From NCBI RefSeq assembly GCF_016785185.1, contig NZ_JAEKDY010000119.1: DNA of 10,315 bases. One strand, written 5' to 3'. The notes below the pieces were generated by a model. The model was not told the origin of the DNA and ran no database searches. It was given only the letters and a program-made list of their open reading frames with translations. The DNA is from Heyndrickxia sporothermodurans (GTDB lineage: Bacteria > Bacillota > Bacilli > Bacillales > Bacillaceae_C). Shown here piece after piece: positions 6,351 to 10,315 of this stretch; the first letter of the stretch is position 1, and every line of letters begins with the position of its first letter. The translations under genes and the position numbers were made by a program.

Positions 6351-6381
6351 TTGACTCTACCGATAGAGTAGGGATTAAATT
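6351..6381 (+). promoter_or_regulatory. MerR/BmrR-type promoter and operator of bmr
   Basis: The -35 is TTGACT (6351-6356) and the -10 is TAAATT (6376-6381), a 19-base spacer; TTAAAT one base earlier would give 18. Over-long 19-base spacers are the hallmark of promoters untwisted by MerR-family activators. The spacer holds dyad symmetry: CTCTAC (6355-6360) against GTAGGG (6368-6373) with one mismatch, centred at 6364. There is also a perfect ACTCTA-CCGA-TAGAGT at 6354-6369. The layout and several bases agree with the B. subtilis bmr promoter bound by BmrR, as I remember it. The start would be near 6388, leaving a leader of about 90 bases before bmr. Confidence 0.7.
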
Positions 6382-6478
6382 ATGCGTTGTAAGGTTGTTT
6401 ATAATTGCCTTATTATTTGAACGAATTTGGATATAACTTGAAAGAGGAATTTTAGCTTACATAAAGGGAGTAAAGTCT

Positions 6479-7642
6479 ATGCAAAATCGAAACATGATGT
6501 TAGCTATATTATTGATTAATCTTTTTATTGTTTTTGTGGGAATTGGCCTTGTTATTCCAGTTACTCCTACGATTATGGATGAATTACATATTGCTGGATC
6601 TGTTGTCGGCTATATGGTAGCGTTTTTCGCACTTACGCAGTTAATATTGTCGCCCATTGCCGGCCGTTGGGTAGACCGATTTGGACGTAAAAAAATGATT
6701 ATTATTGGTTTAATCATTTTTGGAATTTCGGAGTTTTTATTTGGAATCGGTAAAACTGTAGAGGTGCTTTTTATTTCTCGTATGCTTGGCGGTGTCAGTG
6801 CAGCATTCATTATGCCAGCTGTTACCGCGTTTATTGCAGATATTACGACGGTTAAGGGAAGGTCAAAAGCGATGGGATATATGTCGGCTGCTATTTCGAC
6901 GGGTTTTATTATTGGACCCGGATTTGGCGGCTTTTTAGGAGAGTTGAATACTCGCTTGCCGTTCTTCGTTGCAGCCGCCTTTGCAGTAGTCACGGCAATT
7001 ATATCGGTCGCTGTACTTCATGAACCGGAACGACAACTTGAAAATGGAGAAGGAACAGGACAAAAAACAGGATGGAAACGTATTTTTGTACCGATCTATT
7101 TTATATCTTTTATTATTATTTTTATTTTTTCGTTCGGTCTATCGTCCTTTGAATCGTTGTTTTCTTTATTTGTCGATCATAAATTCGGCTTTTCCCCGAA
7201 GGATATTGCCATAGTGGTATCAGGTGGCGGGATATTTGGGGCAGTTTTTCAAATTGGTTTATTTGATCGCCTAACGAACTGGCTTGGGGAAATTCGCTTA
7301 ATTCGCTATTGCCTAATTTTCTCAGCGATACTCGTATTTTTAGTAACAATCGTGAACACCTATTTTACCATTTTAATTGTTACTGTAACCGTATTTGTTG
7401 GGTTTGACTTGATGCGTCCGGCTGTAACAACGTATTTATCAAAAATTGCCGGTGATGAACAAGGTTTTGTCGGCGGTATGAACTCTATGTTCACTAGTAT
7501 CGGTAATGTTATTGGACCAATTATAGGCGGGATGTTATTCGATATTAATTTAAACTATCCTTTTTATTTTGCAACGGTCTTATTAGCAGTTGGAATTGGA
7601 ATTTCGTTTGCATGGAAAAAAAGAGATTATCTTAAAACGTAA
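6479..7642 (+). CDS. bmr: Bmr-type multidrug efflux MFS transporter
   Basis: A 387-residue major facilitator with 12 hydrophobic segments. By its likeness to B. subtilis Bmr (389 residues), Blt and S. aureus NorA it exports cationic and amphipathic drugs such as fluoroquinolones and dyes in exchange for protons. Signature stretches: GIGLVIPVTPTIM (21-33), motif A GRWVDRFGRKK (62-72), motif B around SRMLGG (100-105), the antiporter motif C TGFIIGPGFGGF (141-152), SSFESLFSLFVDHKFGF (222-238), and FDLMRPAVTTYLSKIAG followed by GGMNSMFTSIGNVIGPIIGG in the C-terminal half. These match Bmr more closely than Blt or NorA in my recollection. The start ATG follows AAAGGGAG by eight bases. The promoter is of MerR type, yet the regulator gene bmrR, which lies just after bmr in B. 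subtilis, is not here. Confidence 0.92.
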   Translation: MQNRNMMLAILLINLFIVFVGIGLVIPVTPTIMDELHIAGSVVGYMVAFFALTQLILSPIAGRWVDRFGRKKMIIIGLIIFGISEFLFGIGKTVEVLFISRMLGGVSAAFIMPAVTAFIADITTVKGRSKAMGYMSAAISTGFIIGPGFGGFLGELNTRLPFFVAAAFAVVTAIISVAVLHEPERQLENGEGTGQKTGWKRIFVPIYFISFIIIFIFSFGLSSFESLFSLFVDHKFGFSPKDIAIVVSGGGIFGAVFQIGLFDRLTNWLGEIRLIRYCLIFSAILVFLVTIVNTYFTILIVTVTVFVGFDLMRPAVTTYLSKIAGDEQGFVGGMNSMFTSIGNVIGPIIGGMLFDINLNYPFYFATVLLAVGIGISFAWKKRDYLKT

Positions 7643-7850
7643 TGATAGGTATTTTCGAGCGAATGCATAAGGTGGCAAGAATATAAGTTAGTTTTTTTAG
7701 GGTTTCTTCTTGATCTGTTCTTGACTTAAGGGCTTCCTCTATAAAAAGCTGATACAAATTGATAGCGATAGAAATGGACGTGAAAAAGATTTGAATCCTT
7801 GTCATTCTTTTCATTTTACAGAGAAAAAATTAAAAACTTTAAGTTGGGAT
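7643..7850. other. gene-poor gap after bmr
   Basis: No convincing gene. A minus-strand frame of 60 codons (7814-7632) overlaps the 3' end of bmr. It starts MKRMTRIQIFF and has a plausible composition, but it has no ribosome binding site or promoter and I do not recognise it. No MerR-family regulator is encoded here on either strand. Confidence 0.4.
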
Positions 7851-7886
7851 AAAAGCTGAAGATTAAATTTTTCTTCAGCTTTTTTA
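7851..7886 (+). terminator. strong terminator between bmr and the gntR operon
   Basis: AAAAGCTGAAGA (7851-7862) and TCTTCAGCTTTT (7872-7883) form a perfect 12-base stem, with a run of six T at 7880-7885. It insulates the downstream operon from bmr. Confidence 0.9.
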
Positions 7887-7918
7887 TTATTCAAGGTGGT
7901 TTATATTCTTTAAATATA

Positions 7919-7947
7919 TTGACAAAAATAACTACTCTAAATAAACT
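7919..7947 (+). promoter_or_regulatory. promoter of the gntR-DUF2848-amidase operon
   Basis: A consensus -35 TTGACA (7919-7924), a 17-base spacer and a -10 TAAACT (7942-7947). Transcription would begin near 7954, about 40 bases before the GntR start. Confidence 0.7.
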
Positions 7948-7957
7948 GTAAATATAA

Positions 7958-7976
7958 CTGGCATGCCACATGCCAG
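7958..7976. promoter_or_regulatory. candidate GntR operator
   Basis: CTGGCAT (7958-7964) and ATGCCAG (7970-7976) are exact inverted copies five bases apart. The same stretch holds two adjacent direct copies of CATGCCA (7962-7968, 7969-7975). It begins a few bases after the predicted transcription start and ends before the ribosome binding site. A repressor bound here would block the promoter; the GntR protein encoded next is the obvious candidate. Confidence 0.6.
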
Positions 7977-7995
7977 AATGGGAGGGAGATATAGG

Positions 7996-8679
7996 ATGAG
8001 CCTATTTAAAGTACAGCAGGCTCCTTCTCTGAAGCAACAAGCATATGAAGGAATTAAAAATGCAATCATTTTACAAAAGATTCCTCCGGGAAGCGCTTTA
8101 TTTGAAAGGGACTTAGGCGAAAGCTTAGAAATTAGTCGAACCCCTGTAAGAGAAGCTATTCTACTATTGGAGATGGAAGGTTGGGTGAAGTCTATACCGA
8201 GAAAAGGGACATTCGTTAGTCAAATTACAATTTCGGATGTTGAAGAAGTGATTCAAATTAGAAAAGCACTTGAAAGTCTAATTATCGAACTGATTATCCC
8301 GATCATTAAAGAGAGGGACATTGAACAGCTAAATGAAATTTACGTAAAACAGCTTGGTCAGGTGGAAGATAATGGACAATTCATATCAGTAGATAAAGAT
8401 TTTCATATTTACCTTTCTGAATTGAGTGGAAATCGCCGTCTTGTATATTTAATGAATACGGTAAGTGAACAAATAAGGTGGTTTGGTGTTAGTGCGGTGA
8501 ATTTACCTAATCGAAAGGAACAAACATTAAAAGAGCATGCGCGAATCATTGATTGTCTAAAAAATAAAGAAGTAGAAAAAGCAAAAAAGGCTGCATTAGA
8601 GCATATCGAGCATACTCGAACAGCTATTTTATCAAGTCTAAATGCAACTAATGAAAGCGTTTCCGAAGAGGGGGAGTAA
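7996..8679 (+). CDS. GntR-family regulator, FadR/FCD subfamily
   Basis: A 227-residue transcription factor. Residues about 11-76 are the winged helix-turn-helix (SLKQQAYEGIKNAII; FERDLGESLEISRTPVREAI as helix-turn-helix; PRKGTFVS as the wing). Residues about 80-210 are the all-helical FCD ligand domain. The metal-binding set of that domain appears intact: Asp133 and His137 (D-x3-H), His181 in KEHARII and His203 in LEHIEHT. FCD proteins usually bind a carboxylic acid through this metal and then release DNA. The start at 7996 is preferred because GGAGGGAG lies seven bases upstream; an in-frame ATG at 7963 lies inside the inverted repeat and has no ribosome binding site. It is first in an operon and likely represses it through the repeat at 7958-7976. 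The effector is unknown; a substrate of the two enzymes downstream is the natural guess. Confidence 0.9.
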   Translation: MSLFKVQQAPSLKQQAYEGIKNAIILQKIPPGSALFERDLGESLEISRTPVREAILLLEMEGWVKSIPRKGTFVSQITISDVEEVIQIRKALESLIIELIIPIIKERDIEQLNEIYVKQLGQVEDNGQFISVDKDFHIYLSELSGNRRLVYLMNTVSEQIRWFGVSAVNLPNRKEQTLKEHARIIDCLKNKEVEKAKKAALEHIEHTRTAILSSLNATNESVSEEGE

Positions 8680-8680
8680 A

Positions 8681-9367
8681 TTGAAAACGATAACATTACC
8701 GTTAACTATTAATAACGAAGATAAAGAGATTACTATAAACTCTGTTTATTGTATAGGGTATGCCGGTCGCAATATAGAAAAAACAATGGAGCATATTGAT
8801 GAACTAGAAAAAATCGGCGTACCACGTCCGGCAGAAATCCCGACACTCTATCCAGTTCGCAGAAATAGTCTTAATCAAACTGAGGAAATTGAAGTACTTG
8901 GTGGAGAATCAAGTGGTGAAGCGGAAATTGTTCTAATATTCGGAGATTCAGATGATGATGTATACATTACTGTAGGCAGCGATCATACAGACCGATCACT
9001 GGAAACCATTGATATTAACCAATCAAAACAAATTTGCGATAAACCGCTTGCTCATAAGGCATGGAAGCTTAACGACGTAATTGATCACTGGGATGACCTT
9101 ATATTAACTTCACAAGTTTATATAGACGGTCATTGGCAGGATTACCAAATGGCGAAGATTGACGCAATTATTCCTTTGGATGATATAAAAGCTTTTCTCA
9201 ATAAGAAGAACATTTCTATGAGAAATTGCGTCATCTTCTCGGGAACTGTACCACTATTAGAAGGATTTAAATATGGTAGCGGATTTAAAATGGCATTCAT
9301 TGACAATGTAAGAAATGATGAAATACATGCGGAATATGCTATTACCCGCTTAGATTTGGAGGCGTAA
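8681..9367 (+). CDS. DUF2848 family protein
   Basis: A 228-residue protein of the DUF2848 family, related in fold to fumarylacetoacetate hydrolase-type enzymes according to family knowledge. Conserved stretches: GVPRPAEIPTLYPVRR (46-61), VGSDHTDRSLE (98-108), SKQICDKPLA (115-124), HWDDL (136-140) and FSGTVPLLEG (186-195). The HTDR and late GTVP segments are the likely active-site parts, since FAH-type proteins use acidic and His residues around such loops. The start is placed at TTG 8681, four bases after GAGGGGGAG, which overlaps the end of the GntR gene. A frame open from ATG 8642 would overlap that gene by 38 bases and would put the ribosome binding site inside the coding part. No reaction has been assigned to the family that I know of; a hydrolase or isomerase acting on a keto or hydroxy acid is an inference. 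Confidence 0.8.
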   Translation: MKTITLPLTINNEDKEITINSVYCIGYAGRNIEKTMEHIDELEKIGVPRPAEIPTLYPVRRNSLNQTEEIEVLGGESSGEAEIVLIFGDSDDDVYITVGSDHTDRSLETIDINQSKQICDKPLAHKAWKLNDVIDHWDDLILTSQVYIDGHWQDYQMAKIDAIIPLDDIKAFLNKKNISMRNCVIFSGTVPLLEGFKYGSGFKMAFIDNVRNDEIHAEYAITRLDLEA

Positions 9368-9370
9368 GAG

Positions 9371-10168
9371 ATGAAAATTTCAATTTACCAAATGGAAATC
9401 ATCCCTGGTAATCCAATGGAAAATATGAAAAAAGTACGTGCATGGATTGAAAAGGAAGTGAAAAACTCCGGTCCGGACGTCATTGTATTACCTGAAATGT
9501 GGACTACCTCCTACACTTTGGAGGACATTCATCATTATGCAGACGATAACGGCCAAACGATTATACCTTTCCTTCAAACGATGGCCCAAACTTTTAACAT
9601 CAATATTATTGGCGGCTCTTTTGCAAATAAGGTCAATGGAAAGATCTTTAACACAGCGGTTGTAATAAACCGACAAGGAGAAGCGATTTATCAATATGAT
9701 AAAGTCCATTTGGTCCCGATGCTAAACGAGCCGAAGTATTTAGAGGGGGGGCGAATCGTACCTGAAGTTTTCGAACTTGATGGAATTAAGATGGGACTTA
9801 TCATTTGCTATGACTTACGTTTTCCGGAAGTTATCCGTCCACTTGCATTAGAAGGAGCCGAAGTATTGTTTATCGTCGCAGAATGGCCTATAGAACGACT
9901 TAACCATTGGAGAAACATTCAAATTACACGCGCGATCGAAAATCAATTATTTGTTGTTTCCTGCAACAACGTTGGCTCGTATCAATCCACTACTTTTGCT
10001 GGCAACTCCATGGTCGTTAATCCATCGGGAGATACATTGATAGAAGGATCAACAACAGTTGAAGAAACGCTATATATTTCAATTAATATTGAAGAAACAT
10101 TGGAAGTTCGCCAAAAAGTACCCGTATTCTCTAGTCGCGTACCTAATTTGTATAAGCAAGGTTTATAA
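9371..10168 (+). CDS. carbon-nitrogen hydrolase (nitrilase superfamily)
   Basis: A 265-residue cytosolic amidase of the nitrilase/omega-amidase kind. The catalytic set is complete: Glu42 in LPEMW, Lys111 in YDKVHL, Glu120 in LNEPKYL and the nucleophile Cys146 in ICYDLRFPE. Further family stretches are GGSFANKVNGKIFNTAVVI (81-99), VAEWPIERLNHW (169-180), RAIENQLFVVSCNNVG (187-202) and NPSGD. The length is typical of the MtnU/YafV/NIT2 group, which hydrolyses 2-oxo acid amides or related linear amides to the acid and ammonia. No methionine-salvage genes are adjacent, so the salvage omega-amidase role is not supported by context. GGAGG (9358-9362) lies inside the last codons of the DUF2848 gene, eight bases before this ATG, so translation is probably coupled. 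It probably acts on the same compound series as the DUF2848 protein. Confidence 0.9.
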   Translation: MKISIYQMEIIPGNPMENMKKVRAWIEKEVKNSGPDVIVLPEMWTTSYTLEDIHHYADDNGQTIIPFLQTMAQTFNINIIGGSFANKVNGKIFNTAVVINRQGEAIYQYDKVHLVPMLNEPKYLEGGRIVPEVFELDGIKMGLIICYDLRFPEVIRPLALEGAEVLFIVAEWPIERLNHWRNIQITRAIENQLFVVSCNNVGSYQSTTFAGNSMVVNPSGDTLIEGSTTVEETLYISINIEETLEVRQKVPVFSSRVPNLYKQGL

Positions 10169-10315
10169 CATTTAAAATTTTGTTAATTGGTATTGTAAAA
10201 AGTTCTATGAAAACTAAATAGTTGTTTAGGTTACTTTCCATTTATTAGGTGGGGAGCTCCCGCAATCGCTCTTGACAAACACGCCAATGGTTTGATCCAA
10301 GGTTAACAAGGGCGA
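10169..10315. other. right-edge intergenic, possible truncated minus-strand gene
   Basis: No terminator is visible after the amidase gene. From about 10225 the sequence becomes richer in G and C and contains the perfect palindrome GGGAGCTCCC (10252-10261). On the minus strand two frames are open from the right edge, ending in ...HWRVCQERLRELPT* and ...NKWKVT*. Either may be the last codons of a gene or transposase lying outside the window. I cannot identify it. Confidence 0.25.

Noticed and set aside
6610..6993. 127-codon minus-strand frame inside bmr
   Set aside because: It is antisense to a well-conserved transporter gene and has the proline- and isoleucine-rich composition expected of a shadow frame.
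7632..7814. 60-codon minus-strand frame starting MKRMTRIQ
   Set aside because: It overlaps the end of bmr, has no ribosome binding site or promoter, and matches nothing I know. It is mentioned in the gap entry only.
7963..7995. ATG start adding eleven residues to the GntR protein
   Set aside because: It lies inside the inverted repeat, about nine bases from the predicted transcription start, with no ribosome binding site. The ATG at 7996 has an ideal one.
8642..8680. ATG start for the DUF2848 protein overlapping the GntR gene
   Set aside because: It has no ribosome binding site, and the peptide MQLMKAFPKRGS is the shadow of the GntR end. TTG 8681 follows GAGGGGGAG.
10252..10261. GGGAGCTCCC as a terminator of the amidase operon
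   Set aside because: It has no loop and no T-run after it, and lies more than 80 bases behind the stop.

Overview
The window is AT-rich, with strong GGAGG-type ribosome binding sites, U-tract hairpin terminators and proteins that resemble Bacillus families. It looks like chromosomal DNA of a Bacillaceae species (Bacillus, Neobacillus, Peribacillus or a relative). No phage, plasmid or CRISPR genes are visible. All identifications rest on motifs and on remembered family sequences; no search was run.

Layout from left to right. At 151-738 is a membrane-anchored protein I do not recognise. At about 862-1169 is a compact type I toxin-antitoxin module. It encodes a 27-residue holin-like toxin behind a Shine-Dalgarno sequence that can be buried in a hairpin. 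A convergent antisense promoter probably makes the RNA antitoxin, and a hairpin terminator overlaps the toxin stop codon. At 1314-2525 is a PatB/MalY-type cystathionine beta-lyase with its own promoter and terminator. At 2754-3824 is an NAD-type isocitrate/isopropylmalate-family dehydrogenase. A 430-base stretch with a decayed reading frame follows, then a nested bidirectional terminator. On the minus strand at 4256-5233 is a membrane protein with a C-terminal YdcF/DUF218 domain.

From 5517 to 5919 lie the two ends of a SWIM zinc-finger protein gene, joined out of frame after loss of the middle. Next comes a cluster of four short palindromic repeats (6007-6188). The multidrug exporter gene bmr (6479-7642) follows. 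Its promoter has the long-spacer, dyad architecture of MerR-family activators and closely resembles my recollection of the B. subtilis bmr promoter, but no bmrR-like gene lies beside it.

The right end (7919-10168) is a three-gene operon: a GntR/FCD regulator, a DUF2848 protein and a nitrilase-superfamily amidase. It has a near-consensus promoter and a perfect inverted repeat just after the predicted transcription start. The three genes are spaced for coupled translation. They probably form a small catabolic unit in which the regulator senses a carboxylate and the two enzymes process an amide or a related acid; the substrate cannot be read from the sequence. The last roughly 85 bases look different in composition and may be the edge of another gene or an element.

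The most interesting items are the toxin-antitoxin module, the orphan MerR-type bmr promoter and the uncharacterised GntR-DUF2848-amidase operon.
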